11,478 nucleotides of DNA, taken from contig PASM01000009.1 of NCBI GenBank assembly GCA_002711965.1, forward strand, positions 36,775 to 48,252, written 5' to 3'. The translations under genes were made by a program, and so were the position numbers. The DNA comes from Chloroflexota bacterium (GTDB lineage Bacteria > Chloroflexota > Dehalococcoidia > UBA1151 > TMED-70). The notes below the pieces were generated by a model. It did not search any database and was not told the origin of the DNA. It saw only the letters and a list, made by a program, of their open reading frames with translations. How positions within the stretch are numbered: position 1 is the first letter of the stretch; every line of letters starts with the position of its first letter. Shown in pieces: positions 1-6,602 of this stretch.

Positions 1-1
1 T

Positions 2-1111
2 ATGAATAAAAAAAAATCATTAATTGTAATATTAATTTCCTCAATTATTATACTTGGGTGTGACACTCAAAATTGGGAGGAATCTGGAACAGTAAAAGAA
101 TATAGCCCAGTAGAAATTTCCGAGATTTTTGAATCTCATTACAAAACTATTTTTTCTGAAGTCGTTGAATCAGTAGTTCAGATAAATCTTTATAATGAAG
201 ATTCTATGGGGATACCAACAAATAAATCTGGAGCTGGAGCTGGTTTTTTTTGGGACAAAGAAGGAAATATTCTTACAAATTATCATGTGATTCAACCAGC
301 AATATCTTCTCGAAACACCTCAATTTTAGTACGAACATATACAAATAATGAATACTTAGCCGAAATTAAAGGATATGATTCATATTCGGATTTAGCAGTT
401 ATAAAGATTAATAAAACCACAACGACTCCACTGGATTTATATGACTCAGATATTATTTCACCAGGGGAATTGACTCTTGCAATAGGAAGTCCATTCGATC
501 AAGAATTTACACTAACAACGGGTATAGTTAGTGCTATAGGGAGAACCCTAGATTCAACATTTACACCTTATAAAATTCCTAGCGTTATACAAACTGATGC
601 TGCAATTAATCCTGGAAATTCTGGAGGCCCTTTACTAAACTCCAAAGGTAAAGTTATAGGAATAAATACTCAAATCAAGAGCAATTCGAGGCAAAATTCA
701 GGGGTAGGGTTTGCAGTACCCATAAACTTAGCGAAGCAAGTTGTACCAAGTATTATAAATGGTGATGATCATTTGTATTCTTACCTTGGAATAAATGCAT
801 TGAACTTAGACTACGGTTCAAGAATAAGAGCAGATGTAGAAGAAAATTTTAAAGGTGTATTGATTCTAGATGTTCTAAATGAAGGACCAGCTCATTTAGC
901 AGGCATAAAAGGAGATACTTCAATTCAGCCTGATTTAAATTTTGATGGTGACATCATCACTAAGATTGACTCATACAAAGTAGATACATTTGAAGACTTA
1001 ATGTCCTATTTAGCACTTAACACCAAGGCTGGGGATATAGTAAAAATAGAAGTAGTAAGGGATTATCAATACATGGATATAGAAGTTGACTTACAGGCAA
1101 GACCAGATTAA
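2..1111 (+). CDS. HtrA/DegP-like trypsin-fold serine protease, lipoprotein, one PDZ domain
   Basis: This 369-residue protein is probably an envelope quality-control protease that cleaves misfolded proteins outside the cytoplasmic membrane. Residues 1-19 are a lysine-rich then hydrophobic signal peptide ending in an ILGC lipobox, so Cys20 would be lipidated and the start at base 2 is credible even though no upstream sequence is visible. The chymotrypsin-like domain spans roughly residues 45-250, with a full catalytic triad: His95 (TNYHVI), Asp130 (SDLAVIK) and Ser207 (NPGNSGGP). A single PDZ domain covers about 255-365, with typical GDII and GDIVKIEVVRD segments. Length and layout match one-PDZ HtrA proteins. 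It lies 83 bases before recA, which has its own promoter, so the two need not be co-transcribed. No terminator-like hairpin follows it. Function is family-based; the substrate is unknown. Confidence 0.92.
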   Translation: MNKKKSLIVILISSIIILGCDTQNWEESGTVKEYSPVEISEIFESHYKTIFSEVVESVVQINLYNEDSMGIPTNKSGAGAGFFWDKEGNILTNYHVIQPAISSRNTSILVRTYTNNEYLAEIKGYDSYSDLAVIKINKTTTTPLDLYDSDIISPGELTLAIGSPFDQEFTLTTGIVSAIGRTLDSTFTPYKIPSVIQTDAAINPGNSGGPLLNSKGKVIGINTQIKSNSRQNSGVGFAVPINLAKQVVPSIINGDDHLYSYLGINALNLDYGSRIRADVEENFKGVLILDVLNEGPAHLAGIKGDTSIQPDLNFDGDIITKIDSYKVDTFEDLMSYLALNTKAGDIVKIEVVRDYQYMDIEVDLQARPD

Positions 1112-1133
1112 AAAAACACCAAAGACATATAGC

Positions 1134-1163
1134 TTGAGAATTTTAGAACATTTGTGCTATATT
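1134..1163 (+). promoter_or_regulatory. Candidate sigma-70-type promoter of recA
   Basis: A -35-like TTGAGA (1134-1139) is followed after 18 bases by a -10-like TATATT (1158-1163). The -10 is preceded by TGC, giving an extended -10. Transcription would start near 1170, leaving a leader of about 25 bases that contains the ribosome binding site. This is read from sequence only. Confidence 0.65.
1144..1159 (+). promoter_or_regulatory. SOS-box-like palindrome (candidate LexA operator) in the recA promoter
   Basis: The 16-base element TAGAACATTTGTGCTA matches its own reverse complement at 12 of 16 positions. Its core GAAC-N4-GTGC differs at one base from the GAAC-N4-GTTC box known for LexA in Gram-positive bacteria. 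It lies between the -35 and -10 hexamers and overlaps the start of the -10, where a repressor would block RNA polymerase. RecA is the classic LexA-controlled gene, which supports the reading. No lexA gene is in the window. Confidence 0.6.
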
Positions 1164-1181
1164 GTTTAAATACTAACATCT

Positions 1182-1187
1182 AGGAGA
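1182..1187 (+). promoter_or_regulatory. Shine-Dalgarno site of recA
   Basis: AGGAGA sits 7 bases before the GTG at 1195 and fixes that start. It is the strongest ribosome binding site in the window; most other genes here have none. Confidence 0.85.
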
Positions 1188-1194
1188 TACAAAA

Positions 1195-2226
1195 GTGGCT
1201 AACAAAAAAACCGTTAAAACTGAGAATAAAGCTATAGAGCTAACTATTGAGCAAATAGAAAAAAGTTTTGGTAAGGGCGCTGTTATGCGAATGAATGAGT
1301 CAACTGACGGTTCAGAAAAAATACAGTCTATTTCTACTGGGTCAATGGGATTAGATTTAGCTTTAGGAATCGGAGGAGTCCCAAGAGGCCGTATTGTTGA
1401 AATATTTGGAGCAGAAAGTGCTGGAAAAAGTACACTGGCATTATCGTGCCTGGCACAAGCTCAAAAAAACGGAGGACAAGCTGCATATATTGATGTCGAA
1501 CATGCAATGGACCCTAGTTATGCTCAAAAAATAGGGGTTAATAATAAAGAGTTACTAATTTCCCAGCCTAACTCAGCAGAAGAAGCTTTGGAAATAACAG
1601 ACCATCTTGTAGCTTCCGGAGCATTAGACATCATAGTAATTGACTCTGTCGCAGCTCTTGTTCCAAGGGCTGAATTAGAAGGAGAAATGGGAGACTATCA
1701 TATAGGTGCACAAGCAAGACTTATGTCTCAAGCCCTAAGAAAATTAACAGCGACTGTACATAAAACAAATACAACTTGCATATTTATAAATCAACTGAGA
1801 GAAAAAGTTGGTGTAATATTTGGTTCTCCAGAAGTAACTCCAGGAGGTAGGGCTCTCAAATTTTATAGTTCAGTTAGAATAGACCTTAGAAGATCTGAAT
1901 CAATAAAAATAGGAGAAGAATTGATAGGTAATAAAGTAAGGGTAAGAGTAGTTAAGAATAAAGTAGCCCCTCCGTTTAAAAAAGCTGAACTGGAAATTCT
2001 ATATAATGAAGGGATTTCAAAAGAAGCAGAAATTCTAGACATAGGAGTAACTAAAAATATTATAGAAAAAAGCGGTTCTTTCTATTCTTTTGAAGGGGAA
2101 AGGCTTGGACAGGGTAGAGAATCTGTAAGAAAATTCTTAAAAAACAATGAAGAAATTTCTAATAAAATAGAAGACTTAATATTAAATCCTATTGAAGATC
2201 CTACGAAAGAAGAGGATCTTACTTAG
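1195..2226 (+). CDS. recA: RecA recombinase
   Basis: RecA forms ATP-dependent filaments on single-stranded DNA, catalyses strand exchange and triggers LexA self-cleavage. The 343-residue protein starts at GTG behind a strong Shine-Dalgarno site. The Walker A loop is GAESAGKST (72-80), where most RecA proteins have GPESSGKTT. The catalytic glutamate is in the DVEHAMDP segment (Glu102). Walker B is DIIVIDS (145-151), followed by the [11 protein letters not shown] stretch. The L2 DNA-binding loop begins INQLREKVG (198-206). After the core come the usual ILDIGV...GERLGQGRE segments of the C-terminal domain and a short acidic tail rich in Glu and Asp. Length is normal and no key residue is missing. 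It carries its own promoter with an SOS-box-like operator, so DNA-damage induction is likely. No regulatory recX follows; the next gene is an unrelated membrane protein. Confidence 0.99.
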   Translation: MANKKTVKTENKAIELTIEQIEKSFGKGAVMRMNESTDGSEKIQSISTGSMGLDLALGIGGVPRGRIVEIFGAESAGKSTLALSCLAQAQKNGGQAAYIDVEHAMDPSYAQKIGVNNKELLISQPNSAEEALEITDHLVASGALDIIVIDSVAALVPRAELEGEMGDYHIGAQARLMSQALRKLTATVHKTNTTCIFINQLREKVGVIFGSPEVTPGGRALKFYSSVRIDLRRSESIKIGEELIGNKVRVRVVKNKVAPPFKKAELEILYNEGISKEAEILDIGVTKNIIEKSGSFYSFEGERLGQGRESVRKFLKNNEEISNKIEDLILNPIEDPTKEEDLT

Positions 2227-2249
2227 CCAAAAATTATAAAAAAAATTTC

Positions 2250-2275
2250 TTGATATATGAATTTAATTGTAAAAT
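2250..2275 (+). promoter_or_regulatory. Candidate promoter for a leaderless CNNM transcript
   Basis: A -10-like TAAAAT (2270-2275) ends 6 bases before the GTG at 2282, so transcription would begin at or next to the start codon. TTGATA at 2250-2255 could be the -35, but the 14-base spacer is short. No Shine-Dalgarno sequence is present in the 55-base gap after recA. The gap also lacks a GC-rich terminator hairpin, so read-through from recA is possible instead. Confidence 0.4.
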
Positions 2276-2281
2276 CATATT

Positions 2282-3565
2282 GTGGAAGTTTTAATTATAA
2301 TAATCGTTTTAGCCCTTATGGGAAGTGCATTCATCAGCGCTTCTGAGGCTTCAATAATAGCCGTAAACAGAGTTAGAATAAGAAATTTATCTGACCGTGG
2401 TAATAAGAAAGCAAGCGCAATAGAAAAAACTTTGGAAGAGAATGAAAAGTTTTTTGGAACTCTTTTGCTATTTGGAAATTTATTAAATGTTCTTATTGCT
2501 ACCCTAGTTGGAGCTCTAATTATAAACATTTTTGGAGAAGGGGGATTTACTAGTGTAGCTATTGCAACTGCTATTTCTACAATAATAGTTGTTACATTTG
2601 GAGAACTTACTCCAAAATCAATTTCAACAAGAATTGCTGATAAATGGTCATTATTTGTAATTAATATAATTAGAAGCCTAATGTATGTCTCAGGTCCAGC
2701 AGTATGGTCATTTACATTAGTTCCAAAAATAATAACAAAAACTTTTCTAAAATCTACTATTGAAGAAAATCCTATGGTTACTACTGGAGAATTAAGAAAA
2801 CTTATTGATTTAGGTGAAGAAGAAGGAACAGTCGAGTCTTCACAAGGAGAAATGCTAGAGAACGTTTTTAGATTTGGTGAAATACAAATCAAAGACATTA
2901 TGACTCCAAGACCAGAAATAGTGTGGGTAGACAAACACATTTCAATAAATACATTTTTGAAAATTTATAAGAAAACACCACATACAAGGTTCCCCGTATG
3001 TGACGGATCTCTTGATGAAGTAGTGGGAATTATAAGTGTAAAAGAAGTAATGCTATATTTATCAAATGAATCATCAGATACAAACAATTCGATTAACCAG
3101 CTAATTAAAGAAGGTTTATTTTCTCCTGAAATGAAATTACTTGACGAATTATTAGAAGAATTTCAGAACACGGGAAATAAAATAACCTTAGCTATAGATG
3201 AATATGGTGAAATTTCTGGGATTTTAACTCTCTCTAAATGTTTAGAAAAAATTGTAGGAGAAAGTATAGAAGAAGGTAGAGATAGCATTAACAAAATCAA
3301 TAAAACAGCAAATGACTTGTATTTAGTAGATGCTAGTATCTCAATAAATGAAATAAATCATGAAATGAACTTAGACATACCAGAAGGAAGATACGAAACA
3401 CTTGCTGGTTTTATAATAGATAGGTTGCAAACAATTCCAGAAAAAAATACAAGGACAAATTTTAATGGAATCAGATTTACAATTACTGAAACCCAAAAAA
3501 ATAAAATTTCAAAAATTCAAATTAGAGTTCCTTCAATAACTTCAAAAAAAAATGTTGAAAATTAA
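2282..3565 (+). CDS. CNNM-domain/CBS-pair membrane protein (HlyC/CorC family)
   Basis: This 427-residue integral membrane protein is of the CNNM/CorC type. Characterised members are linked to Mg2+ (or Na+/Mg2+) export, while the old name haemolysin is misleading. The N-terminal CNNM (DUF21) domain has hydrophobic segments near residues 1-20, 57-82, 90-106 and 122-148, with the family marks ASEAS (20-24), GNLLN (65-69) and GELTPK (107-112). Two CBS motifs follow at about 203-330: DIMTPR, RFPVCDGSLDEVVGI and AIDEYGEISGILT. A CorC_HlyC transporter-associated domain covers about 340-417. The GTG start places the first membrane segment right at the N-terminus, as is usual. No Shine-Dalgarno is seen. 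Its last 14 bases overlap tilS, so the two are probably translated from one message. The transported ion cannot be read from sequence. Confidence 0.93.
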   Translation: MEVLIIIIVLALMGSAFISASEASIIAVNRVRIRNLSDRGNKKASAIEKTLEENEKFFGTLLLFGNLLNVLIATLVGALIINIFGEGGFTSVAIATAISTIIVVTFGELTPKSISTRIADKWSLFVINIIRSLMYVSGPAVWSFTLVPKIITKTFLKSTIEENPMVTTGELRKLIDLGEEEGTVESSQGEMLENVFRFGEIQIKDIMTPRPEIVWVDKHISINTFLKIYKKTPHTRFPVCDGSLDEVVGIISVKEVMLYLSNESSDTNNSINQLIKEGLFSPEMKLLDELLEEFQNTGNKITLAIDEYGEISGILTLSKCLEKIVGESIEEGRDSINKINKTANDLYLVDASISINEINHEMNLDIPEGRYETLAGFIIDRLQTIPEKNTRTNFNGIRFTITETQKNKISKIQIRVPSITSKKNVEN

Positions 3566-4889
3566 TGAAATTTACAAAAAGTTAAGATTAGATCTACCTG
3601 ACAATATATTAAGAGGAGAATCTAAGGTGATATTAGGTTTTTCAGGAGGCCCTGATTCAAGATTACTTCTAGACTTTTTAAGCAATAATATGAAAAATCC
3701 AAAAAACAATCTTATTGTTGCTCATGTAAATTATAAGCTCAGAGAAAATGAGTCTGATAAAGATGAAAATTTAGTTACTAATATTTGTAAAAATGAGAAT
3801 CTATTATTAGAAAAGCATGTTCATATTTTAGATAAAAACTCTAAAGGGATACAAGAAAAAGCACGTAAAATAAGATTGGATTTTTTTAAAGATTTATCAA
3901 TAAAATATAGAACAAACAAAATATTTTTAGGTCATAACTACAATGATCACGTAGAAACAATTATGTTGAATATAATTAGAGGTTCTGGATTAAATGGTTT
4001 AGAAGGAATAAAAATTAAGAATAAAATCAGGATTGAAGAAAATACTTTAGAAATTTTCAGGCCATTGATTAAAATCAAAAAGCCTTTAATTGAAGAAATC
4101 TGCAATAAAAAAAATCTTGAATTTGTTATTGATTCATCAAATAAAAAAAATGATTATTCAAGAAACAAATTAAGAAATCAAATAATTCCAGAAATTGAAA
4201 AAATAAATCCAAAGTTTTTAGATTCAGTAAATTCACTGTCAAATTTAATTAAAAAAAGAAAAAGTAAAAAAAAAATTAAATTTGGAAAATATAAAGGGAT
4301 TGAGATTAGTGAAGGGATAAAATTATTATCTTATGAATATTCAAAACTTAGAATAAATTCTTTTCTTGGAAGAACTCATTATGAAATGTTTGAAAATATA
4401 CTTTTAGGTAATTCTCTATCACAAAATCTACCTGAAAATATAAGACTATTTAGAAATGATGATAATTTGGTTTTTGAGGATTTATCTGAAAAAAAAATCA
4501 AATTAGAATTAAATAAAAAAATTTCAATCCCTGGAAAAACTATATTAAGCCAAGATTTTCAAATAATAACTAGAGTTATCAATAAACCTCAAAATATAAA
4601 GCAAACAAATAAAAATTTAATTTACATCAATGAAAAATATTATGATCAAAATTTATACATAAGAATAAGGAATAATGGGGATAGAATAAATTCAATCTCA
4701 AATATTTATACAAGAGTAAAAAAAGTCTTATCAAATTATAAAAATATAAAAGATAAAAAAAATGCACTAATTTTAGAATCAAATAATGAAATTTTATGGA
4801 TTGTTGGGATTAAACAATCTATAAGCTCCTATGTTGAAAAAAATAATAAAAAAGTACTTGAGATAAAATTATTAGAAAATCCTATCTAG
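3552..4889 (+). CDS. tilS: tRNA(Ile)-lysidine synthase
   Basis: TilS converts the wobble cytidine C34 of tRNA-Ile(CAU) to lysidine using ATP and lysine, so that AUA is read as isoleucine and not methionine. The gene should be essential, and AUA is used heavily in this AT-rich sequence. The PP-loop motif SGGPDS is at residues 31-36. It is followed by AHVNYKLRE (57-65), QEKARKIR (101-108), GHNYNDHVET with His128, Asp132 and Glu135, RGSGLNGL (143-150) and DSSN...RNKLR (194-208). The C-terminal part holds an IRIRNNGDRI segment and ends with a TilS_C-like ILWIVGIKQS stretch. At 445 residues it is full length. The reading frame contains long A tracts, including A10 at 4266-4275. No Shine-Dalgarno is seen; the ATG lies inside the CNNM gene, suggesting coupled translation. 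The 3' end overlaps the convergent pncB-like gene by 18 bases. Confidence 0.96.
   Translation: MLKINEIYKKLRLDLPDNILRGESKVILGFSGGPDSRLLLDFLSNNMKNPKNNLIVAHVNYKLRENESDKDENLVTNICKNENLLLEKHVHILDKNSKGIQEKARKIRLDFFKDLSIKYRTNKIFLGHNYNDHVETIMLNIIRGSGLNGLEGIKIKNKIRIEENTLEIFRPLIKIKKPLIEEICNKKNLEFVIDSSNKKNDYSRNKLRNQIIPEIEKINPKFLDSVNSLSNLIKKRKSKKKIKFGKYKGIEISEGIKLLSYEYSKLRINSFLGRTHYEMFENILLGNSLSQNLPENIRLFRNDDNLVFEDLSEKKIKLELNKKISIPGKTILSQDFQIITRVINKPQNIKQTNKNLIYINEKYYDQNLYIRIRNNGDRINSISNIYTRVKKVLSNYKNIKDKKNALILESNNEILWIVGIKQSISSYVEKNNKKVLEIKLLENPI
4266..4275 (+). repeat. A10 homopolymer inside tilS
   Basis: Ten consecutive A bases encode Lys239-Lys241 of TilS, just after another A-rich stretch at 4251-4263. 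Other long A runs are A9 at 3544-3552 (the CNNM/tilS junction), A8 at 4143-4150 and A9 at 4489-4497. Such tracts are known sites of polymerase slippage, and also of sequencing errors. The frame stays open through all of them here. Confidence 0.9.
4872..4889. other. Convergent 3' overlap of tilS and the pncB-like gene
   Basis: The last 18 bases of tilS (TAG at 4887-4889) are also the last 18 of the minus-strand phosphoribosyltransferase gene (TAA at 4874-4872). Both proteins keep family-like residues up to or near this point. There is no room for a conventional terminator between the two genes. Confidence 0.9.
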
Positions 4890-5873
4890 CCTTGATGAAA
4901 TATTCATCCCAGGCATCCTTCCACGCCTAGCTATAGGTTTCCCTTCAATTTCTTTTATATCAGCTCTAAAATTAATTTTAGAGCCTCTAGCTATGTAATT
5001 ATCTATTGCAAAGCCTGCAACACTAGACTCGTTTTCGACAAATTGTTTAATGTCATCTGGATTCATGTCTCCACTAACATAAATATCGCAGCCTGTTATT
5101 TGTTCATCTTCTAATTTTTTATTTATTTCATCAACGAGATGTGGAGTAATTCCACCTCTTTCAATAGGTGTTTCTATTCTTATACCTCTTAGTGTTTCTT
5201 TCATGGCTTTTCCAACTTGAATAGCTTCTTCTGCTTCATCTTTGAATGTATCAATCAATACAACTCTAGGGACATTTTTTTCCATGTGTCTATCAAAAGC
5301 AAGCGCTGCTCTTACTGTTTCACCCATAATTAAAACTAATGAGTGTGGCATTGTTCCTGATGGTGTTGTTTGGGTTAACTTTCCTCCTATAAGAGAACTT
5401 ACTGCAGAACAGCCTCCTACATAAGCTGAATAATCAACTTGGCCCGCAACAGATGGATGTACAGATCTTGATGCAAAACTTACAACAGGAATTCCGGATG
5501 CCGCAACTACGCAATTATGAGCTGCAGTTGCCCAAGATGAACATGAAGTCAAGGTTCCCAATAAAGAAGTTTCATATAGCCCAAAACTTGCAAATCTTGC
5601 CTTAATTCTTAGTACTACTTCATTTTCAGTGATCTCATTTCCTTCTTGTAATGCCCATAATTCTCTGTCAGCTTCAGGCAATACATTATCTAGCAAATCA
5701 ATAATTTGATTGATACCACATATAATTCCAGAGTTAGTTGATTCAATTTCATAAGTTACAAAAGGGTTCAATCCTTCATTTCTAAGAATATTGAGAGTTC
5801 TGTGAAGGTAAATTTCAGAAGTTTCTCCAACGATTATAGATCTGTCTACTTGTTGTTTTGGGTTATTAGTCAT
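4872..5873 (-). CDS. pncB: Nicotinate phosphoribosyltransferase, archaeal-like short form
   Basis: Predicted to join nicotinate to PRPP, giving nicotinate mononucleotide for NAD salvage. The 333-residue protein resembles the short archaeal (Thermoplasma-type) enzymes more than E. coli PncB. The N-terminal segment GETSEIYLHRT (16-26) and FVTYEIE (38-44) fit the usual opening strand region. A helix with ETSLLGTLTSCSSWATAA (101-118) precedes FASRSVHP (133-140), which holds the substrate-binding arginine, and then YVGG (151-154) and GTMPHS (173-178). The phosphate-binding barrel shows VVLIDTF (204-210) and YVSGDMNPDDI (265-275). It ends in ARRGRMPG...RLDRIF, where I recall archaeal homologues continuing into a small cysteine-bearing domain; that part seems absent. 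It is last in the purine run, one base after the GT2 stop, with no Shine-Dalgarno. Quinolinate phosphoribosyltransferase activity is a less likely alternative. Confidence 0.88.
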   Translation of the reverse strand: MTNNPKQQVDRSIIVGETSEIYLHRTLNILRNEGLNPFVTYEIESTNSGIICGINQIIDLLDNVLPEADRELWALQEGNEITENEVVLRIKARFASFGLYETSLLGTLTSCSSWATAAHNCVVAASGIPVVSFASRSVHPSVAGQVDYSAYVGGCSAVSSLIGGKLTQTTPSGTMPHSLVLIMGETVRAALAFDRHMEKNVPRVVLIDTFKDEAEEAIQVGKAMKETLRGIRIETPIERGGITPHLVDEINKKLEDEQITGCDIYVSGDMNPDDIKQFVENESSVAGFAIDNYIARGSKINFRADIKEIEGKPIARRGRMPGMNISSRLDRIF

Positions 5874-5874
5874 T

Positions 5875-6597
5875 TTAAATATCTATTTTTTTAAATAATT
5901 TGAATCTCAATTTAGTTAATCCTACTATATCCTCTATCGCTGTGCTAATTATATTGACACTCGTATTAGGATCATCAGTCCATTTTACAGGGATTTGATC
6001 AATTTTTAGATTAAATTTTCTTGCTAATAAAATCAATTCAGTATCAAAAAACCATCTATTATTTTCAACAAAATCTAGTATTTTTAAAATTTTCAATCTA
6101 GAAAAAGCTTTAAATCCACATTGCATATCGCTAATTCTGCTCTTAGGAAAAAATAACTTAATTAATATATTGTAGGCTCGGGAAGTAAATTCTCTTATTT
6201 TTTTTCTTCCTATAACTTTTGATTCTTTAGATAACCTAGAACCTATGGATATATCATTTCCAATCATGGATATAGATTCAATTAAGGGTTTAAAATGAGA
6301 CAAATCTGTTGATAAATCAATATCCATATAAGAGACAATATCAGCCTTAGAACTCTTAATTGATTTTTTTATAGCCCTTCCTCTACCTTTCTCAGGTATA
6401 AATAAGTAGTTATCTATTAATTTATTATTTAGAAGGTTTTTACATATTTTAGGAGTAGGGTCATTTGATCCATTGTCAGCTATTGTTATGCAAAGGTTTT
6501 TTCTAAAGTCAGAATCAAAAAAATCATTAAATTTTTTTATTTGTTGATTTAATGTTTGTGCTTCATTGTATACTGGAAAAATTACCTCGATTTTCAT
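5875..6597 (-). CDS. GT2 glycosyltransferase, polyprenyl-phosphate mannose/glucose synthase-like
   Basis: A 240-residue GT-A fold glycosyltransferase of family 2, most like dolichyl/polyprenyl-phosphate mannose or glucose synthases, which move a sugar from a nucleotide donor to a lipid phosphate at the membrane. The opening IFPVYNEAQTL (5-15) is the nucleotide-binding strand. ADNGSNDPT (40-48), GRGRAIKKSIKSSKADIVSYMD (71-92) and the metal-binding MDID (Asp92, Asp94) follow. DMQCGFKAF (157-165) and FFDTELILLA (183-192) match acceptor-side motifs of the subgroup, and IPVKWTDD (202-209) the end of the catalytic domain. No membrane segment is visible, so it would be soluble or peripheral. It starts 5 bases after the purH stop with no clear Shine-Dalgarno, and abuts pncB. 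The sugar and lipid cannot be read from sequence. It is an odd guest between purine and NAD genes. Confidence 0.88.
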   Translation of the reverse strand: MKIEVIFPVYNEAQTLNQQIKKFNDFFDSDFRKNLCITIADNGSNDPTPKICKNLLNNKLIDNYLFIPEKGRGRAIKKSIKSSKADIVSYMDIDLSTDLSHFKPLIESISMIGNDISIGSRLSKESKVIGRKKIREFTSRAYNILIKLFFPKSRISDMQCGFKAFSRLKILKILDFVENNRWFFDTELILLARKFNLKIDQIPVKWTDDPNTSVNIISTAIEDIVGLTKLRFKLFKKIDI

Positions 6598-6602
6598 AAT
6601 AT

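Noticed and set aside
1112..1133. Possible terminator for the HtrA-like gene
   Set aside because: An A-rich stretch without an inverted repeat; nothing supports a hairpin.
2227..2281. Possible recA terminator
   Set aside because: The gap is A/T-only repeats without a GC-containing stem followed by a T run.
2275..2940. 221-codon open frame on the minus strand
   Set aside because: It lies antisense to the CNNM gene, shows no recognisable motif, and the plus-strand frame has clear CNNM and CBS domains. It is a shadow frame.
4894..4908. Small hairpin GATGA-AATAT-TCATC just after the tilS stop
   Set aside because: It has only a 5-base stem, no T tract follows, and it lies in the coding part of pncB, so I do not call it a terminator.
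5242..5424. Short plus-strand open frame
   Set aside because: It is inside and antisense to the nicotinate phosphoribosyltransferase gene, with no start signal or family resemblance.
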